Source: Amycolatopsis sp. MtRt-6 (lineage in GTDB: Bacteria; Actinomycetota; Actinomycetes; Mycobacteriales; Pseudonocardiaceae). From it: a DNA stretch of 64,000 nt. Shown here in pieces: positions 18,415 through 26,449 of this stretch. The stretch spans positions 148,822-212,821 of the forward strand of contig NZ_JADWPD010000018.1 of the NCBI RefSeq assembly GCF_017308975.1. Direction: 5' to 3'. Within the stretch, counting starts at the first letter, position 1; the number at the start of each line of letters is the position of its first letter. The notes below the pieces were generated by a model, which saw only the letters and a program-made list of their open reading frames with translations, had not been told where the DNA came from and ran no database searches. Both the position numbers and the translations under genes were made by a program.

Positions 18415-20091
18415 GTGGACGCACCGGGCAGGCGGCTCGCCCTCCCCGTGCTGGCCGCAGCGCTGGCGTTCGCCGTCTGCGGGCCGCTGCTGGGCCGCGG
18501 GTTCGTCCTGAGCTACGACATGGTGTTCGCGCCCCGGCAGTACTTCGTGCCGGACGCCTTCGGGATCGGCGGCACGCTGCCGCGGTCCGTCCCCGCCGAC
18601 GCCGCCGTCGCGCTCGCCACCACCGTGCTGCCGGGCGACATCGTCCAGAAGCTCGTCCTGCTCCTGGCCGTCTTCTTCGCCGCGCTCGGCGCGGGACGGC
18701 TCGTCCCCACCGAACACCTCGGCACCCGGCTCGTCGCCGCGACGGCCTACGCCTGGACGCCGTACGTCGCGGAACGGCTGTTCATCGGGCACTGGCCGCT
18801 GCTGCTGACGTACGCGAGCCTGCCGTGGATCGCCGCCGCCGGGCTCGCCGCGCGCAAGCACGAACCCCGTGCCCTGCCGAAGCTGGTGATCGCCTGCGCC
18901 CCGGCCGTCCTGACGCCGCCGGGCGGCGTGCTCGCGGCCGCCGTCATGGTCGTGGCCGCCGGCTCGCGGCGGCTCTGGCAGACGGTCCCGCTCGCCATCG
19001 CGCTCAACCTGCCCTGGCTCGTCCCGACGTTCCTCAACGCCGGCGGCACGTTCTCCGACCCGGCCGGCGTCACGGCGTTCAGCGCCCGCGCCGAAAGCTG
19101 GGGTCCCGCGCTGCTCAGCGTGCTGGGACTCGGCGGCATCTGGAACGCCGAAACCGTGCCCGGCAGCCGGGCCGTGCCGCTGGTGCCGGTGCTGACGCTC
19201 GTCGTCGTCGCCATCGCGGTCGCCGGGCTGTGGCCGCTCGCGAGCCGGTGGGGGAAGGCGCCGGTCCGGTCCTTGACGGCGCTCGGCGTCCTGGGTGTCT
19301 TCCTGGCTTCGCTGGCGACCTTGCCGGGCGGGGAGGCACTGCTGACCGCCGCGACGCGGTCCGTGCCCGGCGCCGGACTGCTGCGTGACGCCCAGAAATG
19401 GGTGGCGTGGTGGGCCCTGCCGCTCGCACTGGGCTTCGCGCTGGCCGTCGAAGCCGCCGCGGCGAAGCTGAAAAGCGGACGTGTGGCCCTGGTGGCGGCG
19501 GCCGTCGTCTTCCCGCTGCTCACCATGCCGGACCTGGCGTGGGGCGGCTGGGGACGGCTCGGCACCGCGCAGTACCCGGCCGACTGGCAGGCAGTGTCCG
19601 AAAAGCTCGGTGACCGGCCGGGTGACGTGCTCGCGTTGCCGCTCTCGGCGTTCCGCGGGTTCGCCTGGAACGACGGCCGCACCCAGCTCGACCCGGCGCC
19701 GCGCGTGCTGCCGAAACCCGTGCTGATGGACGACGCCCTGCAGGTCGGGAGCGAGCGCGTCGCCGGCGAGGACCCCAGGATCGGCGACGTCCGCGCCGCG
19801 ACGTCCGCGCGGGAGCTCACCGACGCGGGCATCGGCTGGATCCTCGTCGAGCACGGGACACCCGGTTACGTGGACCCGCAGTTGCTCGCCGGCGCGACGC
19901 GGGTGTGGTCGGGTGACTGGCTGACGCTGTACCGGACCCCGGGTGAGCCGCCGGTGAAAGAGATTTCGTGGGCGTCCGCCTTGCTGGCGAACGGAGTAGC
20001 GCTCGCGTTGCTGTGCGTCGCGGTGTTGTGCCGCATGTTACCGATGCGTACATTGGGCCGCGGCAGGATTCTCCCGCCGCGGAAGGAGTGA
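18415..20091 (+). CDS. Polytopic GT-C-like membrane protein
   Basis: 558 aa with about 12 hydrophobic segments. The first outer loop has L-S-Y-D-M-V-F-A-P-R, an acidic residue placed as in GT-C enzymes. The C-terminal 150 residues are soluble. The start is GTG 18415 behind GGAAAGGAAGG. The DUF2613 gene follows after three bases, so this is the first gene of an operon of three. Envelope-glycan assembly is inferred from neighbours; no donor or acceptor can be read from the sequence. Confidence 0.7.
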   Translation: MDAPGRRLALPVLAAALAFAVCGPLLGRGFVLSYDMVFAPRQYFVPDAFGIGGTLPRSVPADAAVALATTVLPGDIVQKLVLLLAVFFAALGAGRLVPTEHLGTRLVAATAYAWTPYVAERLFIGHWPLLLTYASLPWIAAAGLAARKHEPRALPKLVIACAPAVLTPPGGVLAAAVMVVAAGSRRLWQTVPLAIALNLPWLVPTFLNAGGTFSDPAGVTAFSARAESWGPALLSVLGLGGIWNAETVPGSRAVPLVPVLTLVVVAIAVAGLWPLASRWGKAPVRSLTALGVLGVFLASLATLPGGEALLTAATRSVPGAGLLRDAQKWVAWWALPLALGFALAVEAAAAKLKSGRVALVAAAVVFPLLTMPDLAWGGWGRLGTAQYPADWQAVSEKLGDRPGDVLALPLSAFRGFAWNDGRTQLDPAPRVLPKPVLMDDALQVGSERVAGEDPRIGDVRAATSARELTDAGIGWILVEHGTPGYVDPQLLAGATRVWSGDWLTLYRTPGEPPVKEISWASALLANGVALALLCVAVLCRMLPMRTLGRGRILPPRKE

Positions 20092-20094
20092 CAC

Positions 20095-20277
20095 GTGGGC
20101 ACGGTCATCGGCGCGATCGTCGCCGTCATCATCGGCGGCGGAGCGGCGACAGCGGGGGGTTTCGCCCTCACCCAGACTGCCGACCCGGACGCCGCCGCTC
20201 CGGTGCAGGAGAAGCTCAACGCGCAGGTGAAGTACAACCCTGCCGACCACCCGCTCAAGCTCTACGGGGACCGCTGA
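20095..20277 (+). CDS. DUF2613 small membrane protein
   Basis: 60 aa. One glycine/alanine-rich transmembrane helix (G-A-I-V-A-V-I-I-G-G-G-A-A-T-A-G-G-F) is followed by a charged outer tail ending K-L-Y-G-D-R. It matches DUF2613; the M. tuberculosis member Rv0236A lies beside aftD, and here too the gene is in the aftD neighbourhood. GTG 20095 is preceded by GGAAGGAG, which overlaps the end of the upstream gene. Function unknown; an accessory role for envelope glycosyltransferases is plausible. Confidence 0.8.
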   Translation: MGTVIGAIVAVIIGGGAATAGGFALTQTADPDAAAPVQEKLNAQVKYNPADHPLKLYGDR

Positions 20278-20280
20278 CGC

Positions 20281-21363
20281 GTGACCCGGCTCGCCTCCGA
20301 CCACGCCCACCGCGTCGTCGGGCTCTACGGCGACCCCACCGTTTCCTGGAGCATCCTCCTCGAAGCGGAACTCGGCGCGGCCGCGCCGGAACCGGAGAAG
20401 CTCCGGGCGCGGCTCGCGGCCGCGGTCCAGCAGTACCCGCACCTGGGCGCGGTGCCGGAAATCGAGCGGAGCACCGACCTGGCGGGAGTCCGGGACCGCT
20501 TCGCTTCGGCGCCCTACGAACGGGCCGCGCCGCTGGTGCGCGTCGCCGTCGGCGAATCGACGTTGCTCGTCGCCGCGCACCACGGCGCCCTCGACGGCCT
20601 CGGCCTGCTGTCCCTGCTCGGCATCCTGCTCGACGTCCCGGTTTCCTCGGCGGCGCGGGGAATCGGCGAACGCGCGGGCGGCAAACCCTTTGCCCTTTCG
20701 GCCCTCCAGCGGCTCGCTGAGGCGCTTTTCGCGCCACCGGGCCGGATCACGCCCGATCGGGGGAGTTCGGCCACTGGAGACGTCTTCGTGGCCTGTCACG
20801 AGCCGGGCCTGCGGCTGGGGGCCGCGGGATTCGTCGCGGCCGCCGCCCGCGCCACCGAACGCTGGAACCGCGCGCACGGCGCCCGCACCGCCCGCGTGGT
20901 GGCCGCGCTGGGCGCGTCGCGGAGGTCCGGCGCGGCGCCGGAACCGGTGCACGACAGCGCTTTCTTCCGGCTGCGGCTGAGCCGCGGCGCGGACGTCCCG
21001 GCGGTGCTCGCGGCTCAGCCGCCGGAGCCGGACTTCCCCGCGCGCAGCAGCCGCCTCGCCCGGCTGGGCACCCGGCTGCTGGCGAGCAGGCTCGGTTCGA
21101 CGTTCCTGGTGTCGAACCTCGGCCTGGTGTCCACCGGGGACACCGTGCGGTCGCTGGCCTTCTACCCGGCGGCGAGCGGCCGGTCAGGCGTGGCGTTCGG
21201 CGTGGCGACGACCGGCGGGCAGACCACCGTCACGGTGCGGGCCCGCCGCAAGGACTTCGACGCTTCCGCGGCCGCCCGGCTCCTGGGCGAGTTCCGGGAC
21301 GCGGTACGGGACCAGGGTTCGCGGGCGGGGCACCGGCCGGCCGGCGACGTCCCGCACGAGTGA
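20281..21363 (+). CDS. Condensation-fold (PapA/chloramphenicol-acetyltransferase-like) acyltransferase
   Basis: 360 aa. The diagnostic H-H-x-x-x-D-G motif is at His100-His101 and Asp105 (A-A-H-H-G-A-L-D-G-L), as in condensation domains and polyketide-associated acyltransferases. A shortened DFGWG-like region would lie in the C-terminal half but is not obvious. It starts with GTG three bases after the DUF2613 stop. Acylation of an envelope lipid or glycan is inferred from context. Its last 180 bases are antisense to the glycosyltransferase gene. Confidence 0.75.
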   Translation: MTRLASDHAHRVVGLYGDPTVSWSILLEAELGAAAPEPEKLRARLAAAVQQYPHLGAVPEIERSTDLAGVRDRFASAPYERAAPLVRVAVGESTLLVAAHHGALDGLGLLSLLGILLDVPVSSAARGIGERAGGKPFALSALQRLAEALFAPPGRITPDRGSSATGDVFVACHEPGLRLGAAGFVAAAARATERWNRAHGARTARVVAALGASRRSGAAPEPVHDSAFFRLRLSRGADVPAVLAAQPPEPDFPARSSRLARLGTRLLASRLGSTFLVSNLGLVSTGDTVRSLAFYPAASGRSGVAFGVATTGGQTTVTVRARRKDFDASAAARLLGEFRDAVRDQGSRAGHRPAGDVPHE

Positions 21364-22431
21364 CGCGAACTGCCCGACGCTCGCGTCCCAGCTGTACTCA
21401 CCGGCCCGCGCGGCACCCGCCAGGCCCATCTCCGCGCGCCGCGGGCCGTCGGCGAGGAGGCCGTCGACCTGGGCGGTGAAATCGTCGAAGTCGTCGGCCA
21501 GCACGCCGGTTCGACCTTCCACAATGGACTCGCGAACGCCACCGGCGGCGCGGTAGGCCACCGAGGGCACGCCGTGCGCCGCGGCCTCCATGATGACGAT
21601 GCCCCAGCCCTCCTTGACCGACGGGCACAGGTGCAGCCACGAGCGCGCGAGGATCTCGTGCTTGGCCTGTTCGTCGACCCAGCCGTGCAGGACGACCCGG
21701 TCGGCGACCCCGCGCGAAGCCGCGTGCGCGCGCAGCACCTCGTCCCACGGGCCCTGGCCGACGACCTCCAGCCGCAGCGACGGCCAGCGCCGCGCGAGGC
21801 TCGCGACGACGTCGATCGCGTGCTCGATCCGCTTGTGCGGCACCAGCCTGCTCACCGCGACCAGGGTCGGCTCGCTGTCGCGTTCGGACGCGCACGGCGG
21901 CGGCGCGTCGAGGCCGTTCGGGATCACCGTGACGCGCTCGCGCCCGATGCCCAGCTCCGCCAGTTCGGCCTTGGTGACCTCGGAAACCGTGATGTAGCGG
22001 CAGCGGCGGAACAGCCACGGCGCCAGCCGTGACTCGATCCACCAGCCGACCCGGCCCAGTGTCTCGCCGAGCGCGCTGATCCACTGTTCCTTGTGGACGT
22101 GGTGCACGAGCACCAGCACCGGGCAGCCCGCGACCAGCCGGGCGAAGAACGGCATGCCGTTCTGTACGTCGACCACGAGGTCGGCGCGGGCCCGGCGGAT
22201 GGCGCGCAGCGCGTGCGCGTAGACGCCGAACTTGTTGCCGCGGCGCCGGTAGCGGACGCCGTCGCGCCATTCGCCCGCGGTCGCGCCCGGGTAGGCGGCG
22301 CACTGGATTTCGACCCGGTACCCCGCTCTGGCCAGGCCTTCGGCCATGCGCTCGACGTAGCGTTCCGAACCGCCGCCTTCGGGGTGGCCGGTGTCGCGCC
22401 AGTTGAGGAGGAGCACACGAGGACGTTCCAT
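21184..22431 (-). CDS. GT4-type glycosyltransferase (GT-B fold)
   Basis: 415 aa. The N-terminal G-H-P-E-G-G-G-S-E-R-Y loop and the C-terminal donor-binding E-G-W-G-I-V-I-M-E-A-A-A-H-G motif (the E-x7-E pattern) identify a retaining GT4 enzyme, likely using a nucleotide-sugar. It is the probable counterpart of mycobacterial Rv0225 by context. The catalytic fold ends near residue 360; the remaining tail is rich in Arg, Gly and Pro and is read through the 3' end of the opposing acyltransferase gene. ATG 22431 is used; TTG 22443 has no room for a ribosome-binding site. Confidence 0.85.
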   Translation of the reverse strand: MERPRVLLLNWRDTGHPEGGGSERYVERMAEGLARAGYRVEIQCAAYPGATAGEWRDGVRYRRRGNKFGVYAHALRAIRRARADLVVDVQNGMPFFARLVAGCPVLVLVHHVHKEQWISALGETLGRVGWWIESRLAPWLFRRCRYITVSEVTKAELAELGIGRERVTVIPNGLDAPPPCASERDSEPTLVAVSRLVPHKRIEHAIDVVASLARRWPSLRLEVVGQGPWDEVLRAHAASRGVADRVVLHGWVDEQAKHEILARSWLHLCPSVKEGWGIVIMEAAAHGVPSVAYRAAGGVRESIVEGRTGVLADDFDDFTAQVDGLLADGPRRAEMGLAGAARAGEYSWDASVGQFASLVRDVAGRPVPRPRTLVPYRVPELAQEPGGRGSVEVLAAGPHRDGGLPAGRRHAERHA

Positions 22432-22513
22432 CGGGTTATCCAAACTCCTGCGGCGGTGCTAGGTTACTGGTGCGTACACCCTAGATGAACGTATTCGGGA
22501 AAGCGACGGTTCA

Positions 22514-23272
22514 ATGGTAGGTAATCCGGTTCTCGTCGCGACGGCGCAGCCGCATCGCGCCACGCTCCGTCGTTCCGTGACTCTCTTCCGCACTTTTCTC
22601 ACCGAGCAGACGGACCCGGACGGCTTCTATTCCGCGCTCGCCGCCGACTCCGTCCGGCAATTGGCGGCGCACACTCCGCTGTCCGGGCGCACCGTGCTCG
22701 ACGTCGGCGGCGGCCCGGGGTATTTCTCCGACGCCTTCCGCGCGGCCGGCGCGGTCTACCTCGGCCTGGACCCGGACGTCGGCGAGCTGTCCGCCCGTGG
22801 CGAGCCGGGGGAGAACATGATCCGCGCGAGCGGCACGGAACTGCCCATACGCAGCGGATCCGTGGACGTCTGCTACTCGTCGAACGTGCTGGAGCACGTG
22901 TCCGAGCCGTGGGTCATGCTCGAGGAGATGTGCCGGGTGACCAAGCCCGGCGGCACGGTGTTCGCGTCGTTCACGCCGTGGTATTCGCCGTGGGGTGGCC
23001 ACGAGACGGCGCCGTGGCATTTCCTCGGCGGTTACTACGCGCGGAGCCGTTATGCGCGTAAATTCGGGAAGCAGCCAAAGAACAAATTCGGCGAAAGCCT
23101 GTTCCCGGTTTCGGTGGGCGCCGCGCTCCGCTGGGCGAAGACGACACCGCTCGCCGACCTGGTGGCCGGGTATCCGCGATACCACCCGAGCTGGGCGATG
23201 TGGATCGTGCGGATTCCCGGCCTCCGGGAAATAGCGTCCTGGAATCTGGTGCTGGTCTTGCGCAAGAGCTAG
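22514..23272 (+). CDS. Class I SAM methyltransferase (Rv0224c-like)
   Basis: 252 aa. SAM motif V-L-D-V-G-G-G-P-G-Y-F, acidic residue in Y-L-G-L-D-P-D and post-motif C-Y-S-S-N-V-L-E-H-V form a typical Methyltransf_11 fold. It is divergent from the GT4 gene, the arrangement of Rv0224c and Rv0225 in mycobacteria. The start is ATG 22514 with GGGAAAG nine bases upstream. The 3' end overlaps the convergent DUF3068 gene by four bases. Substrate unknown, probably an envelope component. Confidence 0.83.
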   Translation: MVGNPVLVATAQPHRATLRRSVTLFRTFLTEQTDPDGFYSALAADSVRQLAAHTPLSGRTVLDVGGGPGYFSDAFRAAGAVYLGLDPDVGELSARGEPGENMIRASGTELPIRSGSVDVCYSSNVLEHVSEPWVMLEEMCRVTKPGGTVFASFTPWYSPWGGHETAPWHFLGGYYARSRYARKFGKQPKNKFGESLFPVSVGAALRWAKTTPLADLVAGYPRYHPSWAMWIVRIPGLREIASWNLVLVLRKS

Positions 23273-24339
23273 CGGTCCGCGCCCACCGGCACCCGGTGCC
23301 GCCGCTGCCGCGGGGCCGGCGGGGCGGCCGGGCGACGGCGGGCCAGCAGGTAGACCGCGCCGACGATCATGACCCCGCCGCCGATGCCGAGCCACAGCGG
23401 GCCGGTGCTCGACAGGAACTCCAGCTTGCCCTTGTTCTCGTTGACCTGGTCGACCATCTTCGCGACCGTCTCGCCGTTGTAGGCGAGCGTCCCGTCGAAC
23501 ACGACGGTCGGGGCGCCGGTGGCCGGGCGCAGTTCCTGGTGCTGCTGTTGCTGCTGCTTCACCTGGATCCCGGTGACCGGCTCCACCCACATCGTGTTGA
23601 TGCCGCGGTAGTAGAGGTCGGCGTCGACGGTCGGGTCGGTGAGGCCGACGAGCGAGCCGGGCACCTTCTTCGTCTCCAGCTTGGTGTCGCCGATGGTCTG
23701 GACGAACTTGTAGGTCTCGATCCCGTTCACCTCCTCGGTGCCGGTGAACCGGGCGGTGACGGCCGTGCCGGTGTTGTCGTCGTAGACCGGGTAGTCCTTC
23801 TGCTCGGTGCCGAAGGGGAACTTGAAGTTCAGGCCGGGCTGGGCCTTGGGGACGTTCTGCTCCGGCGGCTTCTCGCCGTCCTTGTCGGCCTTGTCCTTGA
23901 GCTCGGTGACGTAGCTGCTTTCCTTGGTGCACTTCGGGTCGGCGTCGCCACGCGGGTCGTAGCCCTCGGCGGTGCGCCGGTCGAAGCAGACCTGCCGCTT
24001 GCTCGCGCTGACCACGGTGCCGTCTTTGTCGTCCTTGACCTGCACCGCGAGCAGCCAGACGGCGTAGTCGGTGTCCGCGCGCATCTCGGGCCGGGCGAAG
24101 TTCGCCTGGACGCGGGCGGTCGCGGTCAGGCTGGCGTCCTTGCGGATCTCGGTGACCGGGCCGGCGCCCTTGTCGGTCACGGCGAGGACCTTGCTCGCGG
24201 TGCCTTCCAGCACCGACGTCGAATCCTGGTCGAGCGGCACCTTGGCGAGCTTCGGGTAGACGTAGGTCGGCAGCAGCACCGCCCCGGCGACCGCGAAGAC
24301 CCCCAGCGCCAGCAAGATCAGGCCCAAAGCTCGTCGCAA
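23269..24339 (-). CDS. DUF3068 (porin PorA family) membrane protein
   Basis: 356 aa. An N-terminal signal-anchor (L-G-L-I-L-L-A-L-G-V-F-A-V-A-G-A-V-L-L-P) and a C-terminal transmembrane helix (about 318-338) bracket a large extracytoplasmic domain. A run of Q-Q-Q-Q-Q-H-Q occurs near residue 270. This is the DUF3068 layout, as in Rv0227c, which occurs in actinobacteria with arabinan-containing walls. Function is not established. A YTACC-N4-GGTAA site lies 34 bases upstream of the ATG. Confidence 0.85.
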   Translation of the reverse strand: MRRALGLILLALGVFAVAGAVLLPTYVYPKLAKVPLDQDSTSVLEGTASKVLAVTDKGAGPVTEIRKDASLTATARVQANFARPEMRADTDYAVWLLAVQVKDDKDGTVVSASKRQVCFDRRTAEGYDPRGDADPKCTKESSYVTELKDKADKDGEKPPEQNVPKAQPGLNFKFPFGTEQKDYPVYDDNTGTAVTARFTGTEEVNGIETYKFVQTIGDTKLETKKVPGSLVGLTDPTVDADLYYRGINTMWVEPVTGIQVKQQQQQHQELRPATGAPTVVFDGTLAYNGETVAKMVDQVNENKGKLEFLSSTGPLWLGIGGGVMIVGAVYLLARRRPAAPPAPRQRRHRVPVGADR

Positions 24340-24372
24340 CGGTCCTCCTGGGTCGTACTCCGGACACGCAAA

Positions 24373-24386
24373 TTACCCGGCGGTAA
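24373..24386. promoter_or_regulatory. YTACC-N4-GGTAA site upstream of the DUF3068 gene
   Basis: TTACC-CGGC-GGTAA, extended one more base each side to ATTACC/GGTAAT. It lies 34-47 bases upstream of the minus-strand ATG at 24339. Confidence 0.55.
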
Positions 24387-24500
24387 TCAGGTGCCCGGAT
24401 AGTGGCCCGCGCCACGTCGCGCGTCAAAGTGTGACTCGGGGTCACAGATGTCCGGTGCCACCGGAAGGTCGCATGGGCACGGCCGTTCGGACCAAGCGAC

Positions 24501-24512
24501 CAAACATGTTTG
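24501..24512. promoter_or_regulatory. 12-bp perfect palindrome upstream of a hypothetical gene
   Basis: CAAACATGTTTG is an AT-rich perfect palindrome in otherwise GC-rich DNA, 82 bases before the TTG start at 24594. It could be an operator. The rest of the 254-base gap shows only the YTACC site. Confidence 0.35.
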
Positions 24513-24593
24513 TTCCCGGGCACAACGGGCACGGGCCCACCATCGGACGATCCGCACGCCGCCGCGCCCGGACCGCAAAGGAGAAACCCCCTT

Positions 24594-25106
24594 TTGTCGC
24601 AGGACCCATCGAAGGTCGCCATCGCGGCGACCGCGCGCTGGCGGGCCCGGATCGTGGCGGCCGCCGCGAGTGCGGGTATCAGCATCACCGACCCCCTGGC
24701 GGGTGTGCCGGGCATCCGGGTGCTGACGTGCTCCTCGGGCGACTTGGGGACACTGGTTCCCCGCCTGGACCGGCCCGATTCGCCCCGGCCGGCGATCGGC
24801 GCGCATTCGGATTCGATAGCCGACCGCGAGCTCCGGGACGCGGTGGCGGACGTGGCGACGTTGCTTTCGTTGCACGGCAACGTGGTGCTCGATCTCGACG
24901 CGGGCGGGCGCCGGCACCGCCCGGCCCGGCCGGACGTGGTGGTTTCGGCCGGGATGGACCGTCCCCAGTGGACGGAGCCGGCGGTGACGCTGCCGGTCGG
25001 GCGGGATCGGCGTGGCGGGCCGTTGACGGTGGCGTTGACGGCGGGCCCGGGTTTCGAGGGAACGCTCCTGGAACTGGCCGGCTTGGTGGACACCGACGCG
25101 GCCTAG
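24594..25106 (+). CDS. Hypothetical protein
   Basis: 170 aa, no family recognised. The N-terminus (S-Q-D-P-S-K-V-A-I-A-A-T-A-R-W-R-A-R-I-V) looks helical and the remainder mixed alpha/beta, with P-G-I-R-V-L-T-C and V-V-L-D-L-D-A-G-G-R. TTG 24594 is selected because AAGGAG lies about ten bases upstream; the longer frame from ATG 24510 would begin inside the palindrome region. It is followed by repeat element B. Not exported, no membrane segment. Confidence 0.65.
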   Translation: MSQDPSKVAIAATARWRARIVAAAASAGISITDPLAGVPGIRVLTCSSGDLGTLVPRLDRPDSPRPAIGAHSDSIADRELRDAVADVATLLSLHGNVVLDLDAGGRRHRPARPDVVVSAGMDRPQWTEPAVTLPVGRDRRGGPLTVALTAGPGFEGTLLELAGLVDTDAA

Positions 25107-25138
25107 CCTTCGCCCCTGCCGACCCGGCCTGGTCCCGA

Positions 25139-25253
25139 GCGCCCCAATGTGGCCTTCGGTGCGTTGAACGCACCCAATGTGGCCTTCGGTGCGTTGGACG
25201 CACCCAAGGTGGCCTTCGGTGCGTTCAGCGCACCCAAGGCCACCTTGGGGCGC
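25139..25253. repeat. Intergenic 30-bp-unit palindromic element, copy B
   Basis: Three forward 30-bp units of type CCCAATGTGGCCTTCGGTGC plus GTTGAACGCA run head to tail and end in an inverted terminus. The termini are GCGCCCCAATGTGGCC and GGCCACCTTGGGGCGC (one mismatch). It lies between the convergent hypothetical and RidA-family genes. Confidence 0.9.
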
Positions 25254-25280
25254 TGGGGCTGGGCTGTGGCCGCGCTCGGG

Positions 25281-25688
25281 TCAGGCCTCGCCGACCACCG
25301 CTGTGGCTCGGATCTCCACGCGCATGCCCGGGGCGCCGAGGGCTGCCACCCCGAGCTGTGTCCAGATCGGCGCCCGGTCGCCCATCCGCTTGCGGAACTG
25401 CTCCACCATCACCCGCGTGTGCTCGTCGCCGATCGTGTCCTCCGCCGTCGGGATGTGGAACGAATCCACCGACACCACGTCCGCCCAGCCGGCGCCCGCC
25501 GTGGCCAATGTCCGCTCCACGTTGTCGAACGCCTGGATGATCTCCTGCTCCAGGTCCGCCGGGAACACCGTGTTGTCGTCCCAGCCGCCCTGGCCCGATA
25601 TCTCCACCCGGTTGCCGATGCGGACCGCCTGGCTGTAGTGCAGCGCTGCGAGGTGGCGGGGGCCGTAGCCCGGGGTCACGTAGAACAT
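25281..25688 (-). CDS. RidA/YjgF family protein
   Basis: 135 aa. The pattern Y-S-Q-A-V-R-I-G-N-R-V-E-I-S-G-Q-G-G and the C-terminal R-V-E-I-R-A-T-A-V fit the RidA/YjgF/UK114 trimeric fold. The Arg that deaminates enamine/imine intermediates is present in the R-V-E-I segment. ATG 25688 follows AAGGGA. It is divergent from a MarR regulator and has one of two matching operators at its promoter, so ligand-dependent control is likely. The exact reaction is unknown. Confidence 0.82.
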   Translation of the reverse strand: MFYVTPGYGPRHLAALHYSQAVRIGNRVEISGQGGWDDNTVFPADLEQEIIQAFDNVERTLATAGAGWADVVSVDSFHIPTAEDTIGDEHTRVMVEQFRKRMGDRAPIWTQLGVAALGAPGMRVEIRATAVVGEA

Positions 25689-25700
25689 GGGGTTCCCTTC

Positions 25701-25754
25701 GGATGACTTCATGCTTGAAGTCAACGTAGCACGACTTCAAGCATGAAGTCATCC
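25701..25754. promoter_or_regulatory. Paired 18-bp MarR operators inside a 22-bp-arm inverted repeat
   Basis: Arms 25701-25722 and 25733-25754 are perfect inverted repeats. Each contains its own palindrome GACTTCA-N4-TGAAGTC (25705-25722 and 25733-25750). The first overlaps the ridA-like promoter (TGACTT, 17-base spacer, TACGTT on the minus strand), the second the -35 region of marR. Confidence 0.82.
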
Positions 25755-25775
25755 GCGAGTGGTTAGGCTCCCGTC

Positions 25776-26240
25776 ATGGATCAAGAAGGCCCGCGCTGGC
25801 TCAGCCCGGCCGAAAAGGAAGCCTGGACCGGGCTGGTCTCGCTCATCCTGCTGCTCCCGGGGCGCCTCGAAGCACCGTTGCAGCACGAAGCCGGCCTGAC
25901 GCTCTTCGAATACCTCACGCTCAGCCACATCTCCGAAGCCCCCGAGCGCCGGCTGCGGATGAGCGAACTCGCCTACCTCGCCAACGGTTCGCTCTCCCGG
26001 CTGTCCAATGTGGTCAAGCGGTTCGAACAGCGCGGCTGGGTCAGGCGCTCGCCGGACCCCGACGACGGCCGATACACCCTGGTCGCCCTCACCGATGCCG
26101 GGTTCGAGGTCGTGAAAGGAGCCGCGCCGACGCACGTGCGCAGCGTCCTGGACGTCCTCGACCCGCTCACCGCCGCCGAGCAGCAGACGCTGGCCCGGAT
26201 CGCCGCCAAGCTGCGCGTGCGGCCCGCGGACCTGGGCTAA
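25776..26240 (+). CDS. MarR-family transcriptional regulator
   Basis: 154 aa winged-helix protein with R-L-R-M-S-E-L-A-Y-L-A-N-G-S-L-S-R-L-S and the wing D-P-D-D-G-R-Y-T-L-V. It is divergent from the RidA-family gene and almost certainly binds the two 18-bp operators between them. TAGGCT lies seven bases before the ATG, so the mRNA may be leaderless. The next gene ends on the opposite strand with a 3-base overlap. Confidence 0.9.
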   Translation: MDQEGPRWLSPAEKEAWTGLVSLILLLPGRLEAPLQHEAGLTLFEYLTLSHISEAPERRLRMSELAYLANGSLSRLSNVVKRFEQRGWVRRSPDPDDGRYTLVALTDAGFEVVKGAAPTHVRSVLDVLDPLTAAEQQTLARIAAKLRVRPADLG

Positions 26241-26449
26241 ACCTCGTCCTCGACCCACTCCAGCAGGTCGCCGGGCTGGCAGCCGAGCACCCGGCACATC
26301 GCCTCCAATGTGCTGAAGCGGACCGCCTTGGCCCGGCCGTTCTTCAGCACCGCCACGTTGGCCGGCGTGAGCCCGACCTTCTCCGCGAACTCCCCGACGC
26401 TCATCTTGCGCTTGGCCAGTTCGACGTCGATGCGCACGACGATCGGCAT
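26237..26449 (-). CDS. XRE (Cro/C1) small DNA-binding protein
   Basis: 70 aa, almost only a helix-turn-helix: M-S-V-G-E-F-A-E-K-V-G-L-T-P-A-N-V-A-V-L-K-N-G. This YozG-like family is usually encoded behind a DUF2975 membrane protein. Its ATG overlaps the DUF2975 stop by one base (TGATG), so translation is coupled. It probably represses its own operon through repeats at 26950-26980. Confidence 0.88.
   Translation of the reverse strand: MPIVVRIDVELAKRKMSVGEFAEKVGLTPANVAVLKNGRAKAVRFSTLEAMCRVLGCQPGDLLEWVEDEV

Noticed and set aside
20036..20060. A fourth YTACC-N4-GGTAA site near TTACCGATGCGTACA
   Set aside because: The right half is CGTAC, not GGTAA, and it lies inside a coding region.
24510..24593. 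Longer N-terminus of the hypothetical protein from ATG 24510
   Set aside because: It overlaps a palindrome and lacks a ribosome-binding site, whereas TTG 24594 has AAGGAG at suitable distance.
25139..25253. CRISPR-like direct repeats of 30 bp
   Set aside because: The units are contiguous without unique spacers, are internally palindromic, and recur at other loci; no cas gene is present.
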